A stretch of DNA of 64,000 nucleotides from Gordonia bronchialis DSM 43247 (GCF_000024785.1 NC_013441.1:806001-870000); one strand, 5' to 3'. Positions 51,597-61,584 are shown, counted from the first letter of the stretch. Translations and numbers: made by a program. Notes: generated from the letters alone by a model not told the origin.

Positions 51597-52406
51597 ATGA
51601 CCCTACCCCGCGATGTCGCCGCCAAGCTCGAGGTATTCGTCGGCGCGCCCACCGAACTGGAAATGCAGATCACCGTCGCCAAGCTGCCGGGCCTGGAGCT
51701 GACCGAGGAACTCAAGGTGGAGGTCGACGGTTCCGCCATCACCCCCGAGGAGATCGTCGACGAACACGGGTCGCGGATCCATCGGCTCGATCTGCAGGGC
51801 GGACTGGTCACCATCGACTACTCGGCCTCGGTCACCAAACCGGCCGACCCGCTGGCGGTGAACATCACCGACCGGTCGAAGTATTTGCGGCCCAGTCGGT
51901 ATGCCGAGTGCGACAAGTTCTTCGGCTTCGCTGCCGGCCAGTTCGACCCGTCGCTGCCGGACGCCGAGCTGCTCAATCAGGTGACCGCCTTCGTCGAAGA
52001 TCGGCTGAGCTACATCCCGGGCGCGAGCGACCCGATCGACGGGGCCGCCGACACTCTACTGGCCGGGGCCGGCGTCTGCCGTGACTATGCCCACCTCGTG
52101 GTGGCGCTGTTGCGCGCACTCAACATCCCCGCCCGGCTCGTGGCCGTGTACGCACCCGGCTGCGATCCGATGGACTTCCATGCGGTGGCCGAGGCCATCA
52201 TCGACGGACAATGGGTGGTCGTCGACGCCACGCGGCTGGCTCCGCGGCAGAGTCTGGTCCGGATCGCCACCGGACGCGACGCCGCGGACACCGCGTTCCT
52301 GGACAACCATCGTGGTTCCATCACGCTCAACTCCTATGAGGTGACCGCCACCGTGCGCGGTGACCTGCCCGTCGACGACGGGTCGCAGCGCATCTGCATC
52401 GGTTGA
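51597..52406 (+). CDS. transglutaminase-like cysteine peptidase-fold protein
   Basis: This 269-residue protein has a beta-rich N-terminal domain and a transglutaminase core with C161 (GAGVCRDYAHLVVALLRALNIPARLV), a His in MDFHAVAEA and an Asp in VVVDATRL. Such bacterial proteins are usually proteases or amidases. ATG 51597 is used. Confidence 0.87.
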   Translation: MTLPRDVAAKLEVFVGAPTELEMQITVAKLPGLELTEELKVEVDGSAITPEEIVDEHGSRIHRLDLQGGLVTIDYSASVTKPADPLAVNITDRSKYLRPSRYAECDKFFGFAAGQFDPSLPDAELLNQVTAFVEDRLSYIPGASDPIDGAADTLLAGAGVCRDYAHLVVALLRALNIPARLVAVYAPGCDPMDFHAVAEAIIDGQWVVVDATRLAPRQSLVRIATGRDAADTAFLDNHRGSITLNSYEVTATVRGDLPVDDGSQRICIG

Positions 52407-52440
52407 GCCAGGTGCGGCAGCCGTGACATAGGGTGAGCGC

Positions 52441-53293
52441 GTGCATGCGCTCACCTGCCCGATCTGCAACGGGCTGTCGGGGTTCGACCATCGTGAGTGT
52501 CCGTTCTGCGGAACGCCCGTCGGGGTTCACCTGCCCAGCCGGTCGCTGGTGGTCGCGTCCGACGAGGGCGTCGAGATCGGTGGCCGGCGCTGGGCCACCT
52601 GTTCCAACCGCGCCGACACCGGCTGCAACTGGATGACGCTGGCCGAGGTCGACGACGCCAGTCTGGGATTGCGCGGCCGCTGTTTTCCCGGGTCACTCGT
52701 ACGTAACCGTCCGGATGCCGGTGACACCATCGCGCTGGAGAAGCTTCGGCCGGCCACCTTCGATCTGCGGATGCTGATCTATCAGCTCGTCGACCTCGGC
52801 CTGCCCGTGGAACCGTTCTGGCGCTCCGACGGCGGACTCGCCTTCGACCTGCTCTCCAGCCAGACCCTCGGCCGACCCGTCACCATCGGACATGCGAACG
52901 GCGTCATCACCATCGACCTCGCCGAGACCCAGGACGCCGGACTTCGCGGAATGCTTCGCGCACTACCTGCACATCACCGGAACCATCGACACCGCACGGG
53001 AATCCGGCCTCATGCTGGAGAGCGATCAGGTGCGCTTCTCGATGGACCGCGACATCGTGCCGCTGGAATCCTACGCCGATCAGCCCATCGAACGTCTGCT
53101 GTATGACTGGAAGTGGTTGTCCACCATGTTCAATCGCGTCAACGTCGCGATGGGACTCTCGCCGCTGTACCCCTTCGACATCCCCACGCCCGTTGTACGA
53201 AAACTGGGTTTCGTGCACCGCGTCATCCGGGAGTCGGCCAAGCGGCACCCATCGTCGGATCCGTTGGTGGTGGCGCCCCCAGCTGCTGAGTGA
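52441..53293 (+). pseudogene. zinc-ribbon metallopeptidase (COG4307-like) with internal deletion
   Basis: The N-terminal zinc ribbon is intact (CPICNGLSGFDHRECPFCGTP), as is FDLLSSQTLGRPVTIGHANGVITIDLAE. The frame then breaks at 52930-52942 and the other frame resumes directly at DFAECFAHYLHITGTIDTA, the C-terminal part of the family. The normal intervening segment of roughly 90 residues, with the HExxH zinc site, is missing. A deletion has therefore removed the catalytic centre and shifted the frame. Confidence 0.8.
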
Positions 53294-53330
53294 GCTGCTC
53301 CCTGTTCGGCTGGTAGCCGCTTTCCGTTCT

Positions 53331-53400
53331 GCTGGTTGAGCCGCGACCGGCGAGCGCAGCGAGACGGCCGCGTGTCGAAACCGCCAGTGAGACAACGATG
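53331..53400 (-). repeat. dispersed intergenic repeat, copy 2 (reverse)
   Basis: This runs from GCTGGTTGAGCCGCGACC to GTGTCGAAACCGCCAGTGAG and on to GACAACGATG. It is the reverse complement of the unit at 292-359. Confidence 0.7.
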
Positions 53401-53427
53401 TCAGCGCCCACCGGCTTCCTGTGGTGG

Positions 53428-53502
53428 CGAATACTTCTGTCTCACCGGTGGTTTCGACACGCGGCGGACATCGCTCCGCTCGTCCGTCGCGGCTCAACCA
53501 GC
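53428..53502 (+). repeat. dispersed intergenic repeat, copy 3
   Basis: This contains GGTGGTTTCGACACGCGGCG and ends GCGGCTCAACCAGC. With copy 2 it forms an inverted pair, and a partial GCGGCTCAACCGGCC reaches into the end of the DUF4185 gene at 53518. Confidence 0.7.
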
Positions 53503-53517
53503 GAAACGGGCTGCGGC

Positions 53518-54750
53518 TCAACCGGCCTGACCGGGGGCCGCCCGCATGGCCTCACGCAACTCGCGCAGCGACCGTTCGGCTCTCGCCACCTCGTCGGCGG
53601 TGCCCGATGCCCGAAGGCGCTCGAGCGTGACCAGCCAGTCGTCGATCTGCCGCACGGTCCGCGCGGTATCCGACGACGTGGTCGGAGGCGAGGACAGGGT
53701 GGTCGCGAATTGCATCACGCGATAAGGCCAGTGGGTGCGGGTATTCCATTGCGACACAGCAAGATGAATCCCGCCCGGGGTGTCGAGGGATGAGCCGGGC
53801 ACGATGTAGCCGCCGTAGGCCTGGGCGACGCGACCGGCCGGGTGATCCTCCTTGCCCCAGTCGGAGATCTCGGATATCGGCATCGTCTTCACCCGCGCAC
53901 CGACGTCGTCGGTGGGGTCGGCGAGCACTCGGTAGGAGAGTCCGCGGTCGGAGATGCAGTAGCCGCCGAGCACCCACCCGACGCCGGCAGTACCCCGAAG
54001 TCGCCGAAAGGTGGTCTCCCGCCACAGTTCTCCCTGCGGAGTGATCACCGTGGGCGGATTCCCCCAGTCCCATCGGCCGTCGCGGAAACCCCAGGTCTCA
54101 TACAGGTGGCGATCGCCGATACCTGCGGGCCGGACGCGACGCAGGATCATTCCCGAACCCGACTGGAACGCCGACGACATGACGTACACCCAGCCGTCGT
54201 CGGGGTCGAAGTCCCATGTCCACGACTGCGCGAAACCGCCGTACAGATCGGCACCGAAGACGGCGTCGCGACCCATGTGTCCCCAGGTGACGCCACCGTC
54301 GGAGGAGCGCCAGATCTCCGTCCAGTGCACATGCGGGAATCCGCGAATCACCATGACGTGCAAGAAGAGATCGTCGCCGACGCGCAGGATGTCGCTCGGG
54401 ATCACGGTGGAGAAACCCCCGCTGCGCCACGGCGGCGAATCATGTACATACGGCCAGAGTTGCCGCGCGTACTCCGGGTCGGGCCCGCCGGCACGGTCCC
54501 AGACGAGTTGCCCGGCGTCGTCGCGGTGGCCGATCAGGATCACCGGTGACCGCCAGTCCGGCGATCCGGCCCGCGCATCACGGTAGGTGTCGCCGAACAC
54601 CGAGATGATCTCGCCGCCCGGCAGATCGGTCATCGCCCCGAGATCGGCTGCGCCGACGCCGAACCGGTCCGAACACTGCGGGCCGGTCAGATCGCAGACC
54701 TTCATTCCGCCGACATCGTCGGTGGCCTGCTCGGTCCGTCGCCAGCGCAT
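53518..54750 (-). CDS. DUF4185 protein (possible endo-D-arabinanase fold)
   Basis: This protein of about 410 residues has a five-bladed-propeller-like pattern with repeated WRSSDGG, GGFSTVIPSDILRVGDD, WTWDFDPDDGWVYVMSSAFQ and GGYIVPGSSLDTPGG. DUF4185 includes enzymes reported to cut D-arabinan (GH183). No signal peptide is visible, so the location is uncertain. ATG 54750 is 11 bases after the otsB stop, making it the last gene of the trehalose operon. Its C-terminal codons run into the dispersed repeat. Confidence 0.7.
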   Translation of the reverse strand: MRWRRTEQATDDVGGMKVCDLTGPQCSDRFGVGAADLGAMTDLPGGEIISVFGDTYRDARAGSPDWRSPVILIGHRDDAGQLVWDRAGGPDPEYARQLWPYVHDSPPWRSGGFSTVIPSDILRVGDDLFLHVMVIRGFPHVHWTEIWRSSDGGVTWGHMGRDAVFGADLYGGFAQSWTWDFDPDDGWVYVMSSAFQSGSGMILRRVRPAGIGDRHLYETWGFRDGRWDWGNPPTVITPQGELWRETTFRRLRGTAGVGWVLGGYCISDRGLSYRVLADPTDDVGARVKTMPISEISDWGKEDHPAGRVAQAYGGYIVPGSSLDTPGGIHLAVSQWNTRTHWPYRVMQFATTLSSPPTTSSDTARTVRQIDDWLVTLERLRASGTADEVARAERSLRELREAMRAAPGQAG

Positions 54751-54760
54751 GGGCGTCGCC

Positions 54761-55546
54761 TCAGGTCCCGCCTGTGAGGAATGTCCGGCGTCGGGCCGCG
54801 ACGAACTCCAGAACCGTTGCGACGTCATCGGTGTCGGTGATCCGGTACGCGGCGACGGTGTCCCCGTCGCCGACCTTGATGCCGACGTCGCCGGCACGCA
54901 GGTGGGCGAACGCCTTCTCGTCGGTGACGTCGTCACCGAGGTAGATCACCGAGTCGGCACCGAACTTCGCCCGCAAGGCGTCGATGGCGTGGCCCTTGCT
55001 GGTTTCGATGACGGCCAGCTCGATGACCGATTTGCCCTCGGTCACCTGCACTCCCGTCCAGCCGGCCGGGCCGGAGCGGGCCGCATCGAGCGCGGCGTCG
55101 GCGTCCTGCGCCGACGCGTTGCGGACGTGCAGCACCGTCGACGCCGGTTTGGTCTCGACCATGGTTCCGGGGAACCGACCTGCGATGGAACGCAATTCGT
55201 CGATGAGTCGAGCGAGCAGGGCACGGTGGGCGTCGGTCACCTCGACCGCGAAACCGGTGTCGAACTCGCTGCCGTGACTGCCGACCAGACTCACGGGCGT
55301 GCCGAGACCGGACAGTTCGGTCAACACCGCGAGTTCACGCCCGGACACCACGGCCGCGTATGTGCGGGGCAGTGCGGCGGCCGCCTCGATCGCGGCGATC
55401 GACGCAGGGTTGGGCACGGCGTCCTCGGGTCTCGACACCAGCGGCGAGATGCACCCGTCGTAATCCGAGGACACCAGCAGCGTTCCGCACTCGGCGGCGG
55501 CCACCAGCGCGGTCCGCAGGTCTGGGGGAATCCCGTTGGCGCTCAT
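54761..55546 (-). CDS. otsB: trehalose-6-phosphate phosphatase
   Basis: This 261-residue HAD phosphatase has nucleophile motif [22 protein letters not shown], the Lys region [10 protein letters not shown] and [12 protein letters not shown]. The residue after DYDG is Cys where Thr is usual. It completes trehalose synthesis from OtsA product. The start overlaps the otsA stop as ATGA. Confidence 0.92.
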   Translation of the reverse strand: MSANGIPPDLRTALVAAAECGTLLVSSDYDGCISPLVSRPEDAVPNPASIAAIEAAAALPRTYAAVVSGRELAVLTELSGLGTPVSLVGSHGSEFDTGFAVEVTDAHRALLARLIDELRSIAGRFPGTMVETKPASTVLHVRNASAQDADAALDAARSGPAGWTGVQVTEGKSVIELAVIETSKGHAIDALRAKFGADSVIYLGDDVTDEKAFAHLRAGDVGIKVGDGDTVAAYRITDTDDVATVLEFVAARRRTFLTGGT

Positions 55547-57072
55547 GCGTTCTGGTCGGGCGCGGCGACGAGTTGTACCCCGCGGTCGGCGGACGTCGTG
55601 GTCTCCGCATCCGCGGACAACGCACCCAGGAACGACTCGGCCCACTTGGCCACGTCGTGGGTGAGGACCTGGCGACGCAACGCCCGCATCCGACGACGTC
55701 CCTCGTGCGGGGTTTGATCAACGGCGGCCGCGATCGCATCCTTGACGCCGTCGAGGTCGTACGGATTGGCCTGGTAGGCCGACTTCAATTCTGCTGCGGC
55801 ACCGGTGAACTCACTGAGCACCAGGGCTCCGCCGAGATCGCTGCGGCAGGCCACGTACTCCTTGGCCACCAGGTTCATCCCGTCCCGTAACGGCGTGACC
55901 AGCATGACGTCGGCGGCGACGAAGAATGCGATGAGTTCATCGCGGGGGACCGGGCGGTGCAGGTACTGGATGACCGGCTGCCCGACGACGCTGTAGCTGC
56001 CGTTGATGTTGCCGACCAACTGCTCGATCTCGGCCCGCATCTTCACATAGCTGTCGACGCGTTCGCGGCTCGGTGTCGCCAGCTGCACCATCACCGTCTC
56101 GTGCGGGTCGATCCGTTTCTCGGCGAGCAGTTCGGACAGCGCGCGCAACCGGACGTCGATGCCCTTGGTGTAGTCGAGGCGGTCGACACCGAGCAGGACG
56201 GTCTTCGGATTGCCGAGTTCCGCCCGGATCTCGGCGGCGCGTGCGCGGATCTCCTTGGAGCGCGCCTTCGCGTCGAGTTCGCCGGAATCGATGGAGATGG
56301 GGAAGGCACCCACGCGGACCGTGCGGAAGCCGACCTGCACCACACCGAAGCGGGACCGCACGCCGACGCTGCCCTTGCTGGTGGCCTGTCCGGCGAGGCG
56401 CCGGGCCAGGTAGAGGAAGTTCTGCGCACCACCGGGCAGGTGGAAACCGATCAGGTCGGCACCGAGCAGACCTTCGATGATCTCGGTCCGCCACGGCATC
56501 TGCATGAACAGTTCCACGGGCGGGAACGGGATGTGCAGGAAGAAGCCGATCCGCAGATCCGGCCGCAGCATCCGCAGCATCTTCGGGACGAGCTGCAGCT
56601 GATAGTCCTGCACCCACACCACGGCGCCGTGACCGGCAGCCTTGGAGGTCTCCTCGGCGAAGCGGCGGTTGACCTCCACGTAGGTGTTCCACCACTCGCG
56701 GTGGTACTCGGGTTTGACGATGACGTCGTGATAGAGCGGCCACAAAGTGGCGTTGGAGAACCCCTCGTAGTACTCGGCGATCTCGCTCGTCGACAGCGGC
56801 ACCGCATGGATGTCGATGCCCTCGATGTCGGGGTTGTCGTCGGAGTCGGCGATGCCCGACCAGCCGACCCAGGCACCCGTCCGCGATCGCAGGATCGGTT
56901 CGAGTGCGGTCACCAGTCCGCCGGGACTGCGTTTCCAGTGCACCGTCCCGTCGGCCTGGACCTCTTTGTCCACCGGCAGCCGATTGGCCACCACCACGAA
57001 TTCGGCACCGCGGTGCCCGTCTGCGCGGGGATCGGCCGTCGGCTGAAGTTCCTCGCCCGGCTGTGGCGTCAC
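55543..57072 (-). CDS. otsA: trehalose-6-phosphate synthase
   Basis: This 509-residue GT20 enzyme has [13 protein letters not shown] at the N-terminus, [33 protein letters not shown] and [30 protein letters not shown] closes the nucleotide site. It makes trehalose-6-phosphate from UDP- or ADP-glucose and G6P. It is followed by otsB and preceded 4 bases upstream by a small gene. Confidence 0.95.
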   Translation of the reverse strand: MTPQPGEELQPTADPRADGHRGAEFVVVANRLPVDKEVQADGTVHWKRSPGGLVTALEPILRSRTGAWVGWSGIADSDDNPDIEGIDIHAVPLSTSEIAEYYEGFSNATLWPLYHDVIVKPEYHREWWNTYVEVNRRFAEETSKAAGHGAVVWVQDYQLQLVPKMLRMLRPDLRIGFFLHIPFPPVELFMQMPWRTEIIEGLLGADLIGFHLPGGAQNFLYLARRLAGQATSKGSVGVRSRFGVVQVGFRTVRVGAFPISIDSGELDAKARSKEIRARAAEIRAELGNPKTVLLGVDRLDYTKGIDVRLRALSELLAEKRIDPHETVMVQLATPSRERVDSYVKMRAEIEQLVGNINGSYSVVGQPVIQYLHRPVPRDELIAFFVAADVMLVTPLRDGMNLVAKEYVACRSDLGGALVLSEFTGAAAELKSAYQANPYDLDGVKDAIAAAVDQTPHEGRRRMRALRRQVLTHDVAKWAESFLGALSADAETTTSADRGVQLVAAPDQNA

Positions 57073-57076
57073 CGGG

Positions 57077-57241
57077 TTAGGCGTTCTCGCCCGGCGCGAT
57101 ACCCAGCATGGACAGCAGCATCCGGCACTCGTCGGCGTCGGTGGCGTACGCGGCGACGACGCGGCGCGCCGAGTTGGCGGTCTCGTCGGCTACCGGCGCG
57201 AGCTCTTCGTCGGCGGCGATGTCGGTGGTCTTCGCGGGCAT
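57077..57241 (-). CDS. 54-residue hypothetical protein in the ots operon
   Basis: This begins [20 protein letters not shown] and ends [13 protein letters not shown], with one Cys in DECRMLLSM. It is acidic and helical. It is 4 bases from the otsA start and on the same strand, so it is probably translated with the trehalose genes. Codon third positions are GC-rich throughout, unlike the shadow frames here. I recognise no family. Confidence 0.6.
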   Translation of the reverse strand: MPAKTTDIAADEELAPVADETANSARRVVAAYATDADECRMLLSMLGIAPGENA

Positions 57242-57401
57242 CTCGTCCTCTCGTCGTACTCATGATCGGTCGTCATGAAGGCTGGTCGCGGCGGTCTCGT
57301 CCGAGGTGGACATACAGACACGCCCCGAGGTGATTCTACCTGGCCATCGGCGTGCCCCGGTCCGGCACCGGTCGGCGTACTCAGACGCGCGGGCGCCGCC
57401 G

Positions 57402-58826
57402 CTACTCACGGGCGGACAGCCGCCGGCGCAGCAACCACTCGGGATGCGGCGGGGTGAATCGCGGACGCCGCATCGTGCGCGCGACGAACTCGCCCAGAGT
57501 GACGCCGGCGGCCAGCGCGCACCCCACAGCGAGTGCCGACGCGACCCAGGTGAAACCTTCGAGGGTTTGCTCGTTGAGGATGCCGTAGAGGCCGCGGTAC
57601 ACGGCCAGACCCGGTAGCAGCGGGGTGATGCCGGCGACGGCCACAACAAGCGGCGGAACCAGTGCGCGACGGGCGAGCAGACCACCGATCAGGCCGACGC
57701 AGGCAGCGGCGACACCATTGGCGATCACGTCGCCCACCGAGAGGAAATACGTCACGGCCACCACCACACCCGAGCCGATCAGACCACCGAGGAAGGCCAC
57801 CGGCAGCGCCCGTCGCTGCGCATAACAGCCCAGCGCATAGGCCCCGGCGGCAACCGCACCCGCGGCCACCCGGGCCGGGATCTCGACCGCATCGAAGGCT
57901 GTCGACGTGGTGATGGTGGGCAGATAGATGCCGGTGATCTCGAGTCCGCGCAAGGCGATGCCGACGCCGGCGATGATGCCGCCGGTCATCAGCAACAGTT
58001 CGAAGAACCGCGCGACACCGGTGATCGGAGCCCCGGTGATGGCATCCTGCACGGACCCCACCAGCGACAACCCGGACAGCAACACCACGATGCCGGCGGC
58101 GATGACCTGCGAGGGTGCGATGGTGATGCCCAGGCGCTCGGCATTTCCGTACACGACCGCCGCCGGGACCACGGCGATGAACCCGCCCATCACCTGCTGG
58201 AAGAAGACGGGGGTGCCGATCCGGTTCAGCTTGCGGTTCACCGTGATGGTGACGACAGTGCTGACGAAGGCCAGCACCGCCACCAGGACGTGCCCGCCGA
58301 GCAGGACGCCGATGGCCGACGCCATGACCCCCCACGCGGCGGTGGCGATGGAGTACCGGTAGGGGTGCGGCGCGGTGATGATGGCGTCGACCAGCCGGTG
58401 CGCGGTCGACGGTGTGATACCGGTGTCGCGGATCTTGCGGATCAGCCGGTCCACCTCGGCGAGGCGAGTGAAGTCCATCGAGCGGTAGTAGACCTGCTCC
58501 ATCGTCGTGATCGGCGGGAGGGTGGCGCCGCGCCGGGCGCTCACCACGATCGTGTTGTAAGTGACGTCGACGTCCACATCGGCCAGGCCGTAGACACCGG
58601 CGACGAACTTGATCTGACTCTGGGTATCGACGGCCGCGGTACCCGAATCCAGCAGTACCGCGCCGATCTTGGTGGCGAGATCGAGAACCTCGGTGATGGC
58701 CGCGACGTCGAACCGATCGATCGGTTTGCGCGGCGACACCATGATGCTGCCGGGTTCGATGGTGTCGATCGTCGCCTGGCTGGTGCCGGTGAGGCGACGC
58801 AACGCGCGGCCGATATACTCGCGCAC
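57402..58826 (-). CDS. threonine/serine exporter (ThrE family)
   Basis: This 474-residue protein has an N-terminal cytoplasmic domain (FDVAAITEVLDLATKIGAVLLDSG, with VYYRSMDFTRLAEVDRLIRKI) and about ten transmembrane helices. This is the fused DUF1212 layout of corynebacterial ThrE. It exports L-threonine and L-serine. GTG 58826 places the start 4 bases from the divergent tRNA gene; ATG 58742 would give 446 residues and free the tRNA promoter. Confidence 0.87.
   Translation of the reverse strand: MREYIGRALRRLTGTSQATIDTIEPGSIMVSPRKPIDRFDVAAITEVLDLATKIGAVLLDSGTAAVDTQSQIKFVAGVYGLADVDVDVTYNTIVVSARRGATLPPITTMEQVYYRSMDFTRLAEVDRLIRKIRDTGITPSTAHRLVDAIITAPHPYRYSIATAAWGVMASAIGVLLGGHVLVAVLAFVSTVVTITVNRKLNRIGTPVFFQQVMGGFIAVVPAAVVYGNAERLGITIAPSQVIAAGIVVLLSGLSLVGSVQDAITGAPITGVARFFELLLMTGGIIAGVGIALRGLEITGIYLPTITTSTAFDAVEIPARVAAGAVAAGAYALGCYAQRRALPVAFLGGLIGSGVVVAVTYFLSVGDVIANGVAAACVGLIGGLLARRALVPPLVVAVAGITPLLPGLAVYRGLYGILNEQTLEGFTWVASALAVGCALAAGVTLGEFVARTMRRPRFTPPHPEWLLRRRLSARE
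58814..58819 (+). promoter_or_regulatory. -10 box (TATACT) of the tRNA-Thr gene
   Basis: TATACT lies 12 bases before the mature tRNA 5' end. It lies inside the 5' coding part of thrE if that gene starts at 58826. Confidence 0.6.
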
Positions 58827-58830
58827 GCAG

Positions 58831-58905
58831 GCCTCCTTAGCTCAGTGGTAGAGCACTCGCCTTGTAAGCGAGCGGTCGTCAGTTCAATCCTGACAGGGGG
58901 CTCCA
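58831..58905 (+). tRNA. tRNA-Thr (anticodon TGT)
   Basis: The acceptor stem GCCTCCT/AGGGGGC pairs with one wobble. The D arm is GCTCAGTGGTAGAGC. The anticodon stem CTCGC/GCGAG flanks loop CTTGTAA (anticodon TGT). The T arm is GTCAG-TTCAATC-CTGAC. The 3' CCA is encoded. Confidence 0.93.
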
Positions 58906-59022
58906 CTACGTTTCGTGGCGGGAACCCCGACGGCAACGACCTCCGACGTCGCGTGGGTTCCGACGTGTGACGAGGCTCATCGAGCTTGTCGCGACCCCCG
59001 GCCGGGGGCATCAGTACACCAG

Positions 59023-59922
59023 TCACACCACGCAGCGAAAGCCCAGATGTGACGTCGCGCTGTCGTCGGATTGCGCCGACCGCGCCGCCGGACGATACCG
59101 CCGGCAGTACTCGGGGGCGCAGATGTAGGAGCCGCCCTTGGTGACCCGCATGATCCTCGGCGAGGTCGTCGGCGCCAGGAGGTCGGGGCGGCCGTCGGCG
59201 TCGACGTGGACGTCGTCGGGCCGGACGTGACGGGGTGTGAAGACGTCAGACGTCCGCTCCCACACGTTGCCGATCATGTCGAACAGCCCGAAACCGTTGG
59301 GCGGGCACGTCCCCACCGGTGACGTGGTGCCCCAGCCCTCGTTGCGGTACGGGAAGCGGCCCTTCCAGGTGTTGGCCAGGTCGGCACCGTCGGGGTGGAG
59401 TTCATCGCCCCAGGCGAATTCGGCTGCGGCGAGCCCGCCCCGTGCCGCGTACTCCCATTCGGCTTCGGTGGGCAGTCGGCGGCCCGCCCAGCCGGCGTAC
59501 GCGGCCGCGTCGCGGTAGGCGATGTGCACGACGGGGTGATCCGGCCGGTCCTCGACGCCGGACCCCGGACCCTCGGGGCGATGCCACGCCGCGCCGGGCT
59601 GCCACCGCCACCACTGCTGCCAGTCGGCCAGGTTCACCGGACCGGCGGTCGGGGTGAAGACCAGCGCACCGGGGACGAGGTCGCCGGGGTCGGCGCCGGG
59701 GAAATCGGCGGGGTCGATCGGTTCCTCGGCGACGGTGACATATCCGGTGTCGGCGACGAACTCGGCGAAGGCGGCGTTGGTCACCGGATGGCGTTCGATG
59801 GCGAAGGCGCCGACCGCCCGGTCATGGGCGGGGCGTTCCTCGGCGTAGTGACGGTCCGAGCCCATGCGGAAGACTCCGCCGGGCAGGTCGACGAGTTCGG
59901 TGAGCGCCATGGCTTCGACCAT
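59023..59922 (-). CDS. formylglycine-generating enzyme
   Basis: This 299-residue SUMF1-type protein has GGVFRMGSDRHYAEERPAHD, RLPTEAEWEYAARGG and DMIGNVWERTSD. The copper-binding pair is C268 and C273 in GGSYICAPEYCRRYRPAARS. It oxidises a Cys in sulfatases to formylglycine. ATG 59922 (MVEAMAL) is used; ATG 59910 is in frame. No sulfatase gene is in the window. Confidence 0.9.
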   Translation of the reverse strand: MVEAMALTELVDLPGGVFRMGSDRHYAEERPAHDRAVGAFAIERHPVTNAAFAEFVADTGYVTVAEEPIDPADFPGADPGDLVPGALVFTPTAGPVNLADWQQWWRWQPGAAWHRPEGPGSGVEDRPDHPVVHIAYRDAAAYAGWAGRRLPTEAEWEYAARGGLAAAEFAWGDELHPDGADLANTWKGRFPYRNEGWGTTSPVGTCPPNGFGLFDMIGNVWERTSDVFTPRHVRPDDVHVDADGRPDLLAPTTSPRIMRVTKGGSYICAPEYCRRYRPAARSAQSDDSATSHLGFRCVV

Positions 59923-59961
59923 AAACCTGTATGGGTTCCTCGCTCGCGGCATGATCGGACC

Positions 59962-61584
59962 ATGTCGACCGACAACACGCCCCGAGCTGCGGCCCCCACC
60001 GCCGACGATGCCGCCGTCCCCGCCGATGGTGCGCAACCGGCGGTGCGTACGCACCTCGGTCCGGTCCGTGGTCGACGACGGGAATCCGGAGCCGGCGCGG
60101 TTGACGTGTGGCGCGGCATCCCGTTCGCAGCGCCGCCGGTCGGCGAGTTACGGTGGCGGCGAGCCCGGCCGGCGACGCCATTCGAGGGTGAATTCGACGC
60201 CGCGACAACCGGTCCGGTGTGCCCGCAGGAACGCAACCCGGCGATCCGGCTCGGCGCCGACACGGTCATGGACGAGGACTGTCTGAACTGCAATGTCTGG
60301 CGACCGGCCGATACCGGGCCGGACGCGCGCTTGCCGGTGATGGTCTGGATTCACGGTGGTGCTTACGTTTTCGGCTCGGGGAGTCAACCGCTGTACGACG
60401 GCGCCCGGCTGTCCGCGACGGGCGGCGTCGTCGTCGTGACCTTCAACTACCGCCTCGGCGCCCTCGGATTCGCCGACCTGTCCGCTCTCGGCGACGAATT
60501 CGAGACCAATGCCGCGCTGAGTGATGTGCTCGCCGCGCTGGGCTGGGTGCGCGACACCATCGGCGCCTTCGGCGGAGATCCCGCCAATGTGACCGTCTTC
60601 GGCGAGTCCGCCGGTGGGGGCATTGTCACCACGCTGCTGACCATGCCGGCCGCACACGGCCTGTTCCACCGGGCCATCGCGCAGAGCTCGCCGGCGACGT
60701 CGATGTACGAGCAGGCCCGGGCGCAACGCGTCACCGCAGCCTTCCTCGAAGCGCTCGGACTCGGTGACTCGCCGAGCGTCGATCAGCTCCGTGAGGTCGA
60801 TGCGGCGGCCACGGTGGTGGCCTCGATGCGCGCGTTCACCGACGTTCCGAGCACCAACCCCGGCACCATCGCCTTCGCCCCGGTGATCGACGGTGACCTG
60901 GTGCCGCAGCATCCGCTCGACGTGTTCCGGGCGGGGGAATCCCACCCGGTGCCGTTGCTGATCGGTACCAATCGCGATGAGGCCAATCTGTTCAAGTGGA
61001 TGAAATCGCCACTCATGCCGATCACGACGGCCGACATCGAGCGCATGTTCGCCGACATCGCGCGTGAACACCCGGAGGTGACGCTGCCCGCCCGGGCCGA
61101 GGTGGCCGCGGCCTACTCGGGGTTGCGCCCCAAGGTGGCCGGGCTCGGCGTCGCCCGCGATGTCGCGTTCCGGATGCCCACGATCTGGGTTGCGGACGCG
61201 CATTCGGCGCGGGCGCCGGTCTATGTCTACCGGTTCGACTGGGCCACCCGAATGCTCCGGATGCTGCGCCTCGGGGCCGCACACGCAACCGAATTGCCGT
61301 ATGTCTGGGGCAATCTCGTCAGTGGCTCCAAGGACATCACCTTCTTGCTGGGTGGTCGTGCCGACGGTGAGAAGCTCTCGCGCCGGACCCTGGGGCGGTG
61401 GGCGGCGTTCGCCCGGACCGGTGTGCCGGACGTCGACGACGACAATCAGGACGCGCCGGAGTGGGTCGGCTACACCACCGACTCGCGAGCCGTCCTCGTC
61501 ATCGACGCGCAGGATCGGGTGGTCGACGATCTCGACGCAGATCTGCGTCGCGCGTGGGGAGCCGACGTCCTGGGCTTCCGCTGA
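59962..61584 (+). CDS. type-B carboxylesterase/lipase
   Basis: This 540-residue protein has GIPFAAPPVGELRWR, EDCLNCNVWRP, VWIHGGAYVFGSG (oxyanion hole) and the nucleophile GESAGGG (S216). LLIGTNRDEANLF follows, and a His is expected near AAHATELPYVWG. There is no signal peptide; it is probably cytoplasmic and acts on esters. It is divergent from the FGE gene with 39 bases between starts. Confidence 0.9.
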   Translation: MSTDNTPRAAAPTADDAAVPADGAQPAVRTHLGPVRGRRRESGAGAVDVWRGIPFAAPPVGELRWRRARPATPFEGEFDAATTGPVCPQERNPAIRLGADTVMDEDCLNCNVWRPADTGPDARLPVMVWIHGGAYVFGSGSQPLYDGARLSATGGVVVVTFNYRLGALGFADLSALGDEFETNAALSDVLAALGWVRDTIGAFGGDPANVTVFGESAGGGIVTTLLTMPAAHGLFHRAIAQSSPATSMYEQARAQRVTAAFLEALGLGDSPSVDQLREVDAAATVVASMRAFTDVPSTNPGTIAFAPVIDGDLVPQHPLDVFRAGESHPVPLLIGTNRDEANLFKWMKSPLMPITTADIERMFADIAREHPEVTLPARAEVAAAYSGLRPKVAGLGVARDVAFRMPTIWVADAHSARAPVYVYRFDWATRMLRMLRLGAAHATELPYVWGNLVSGSKDITFLLGGRADGEKLSRRTLGRWAAFARTGVPDVDDDNQDAPEWVGYTTDSRAVLVIDAQDRVVDDLDADLRRAWGADVLGFR

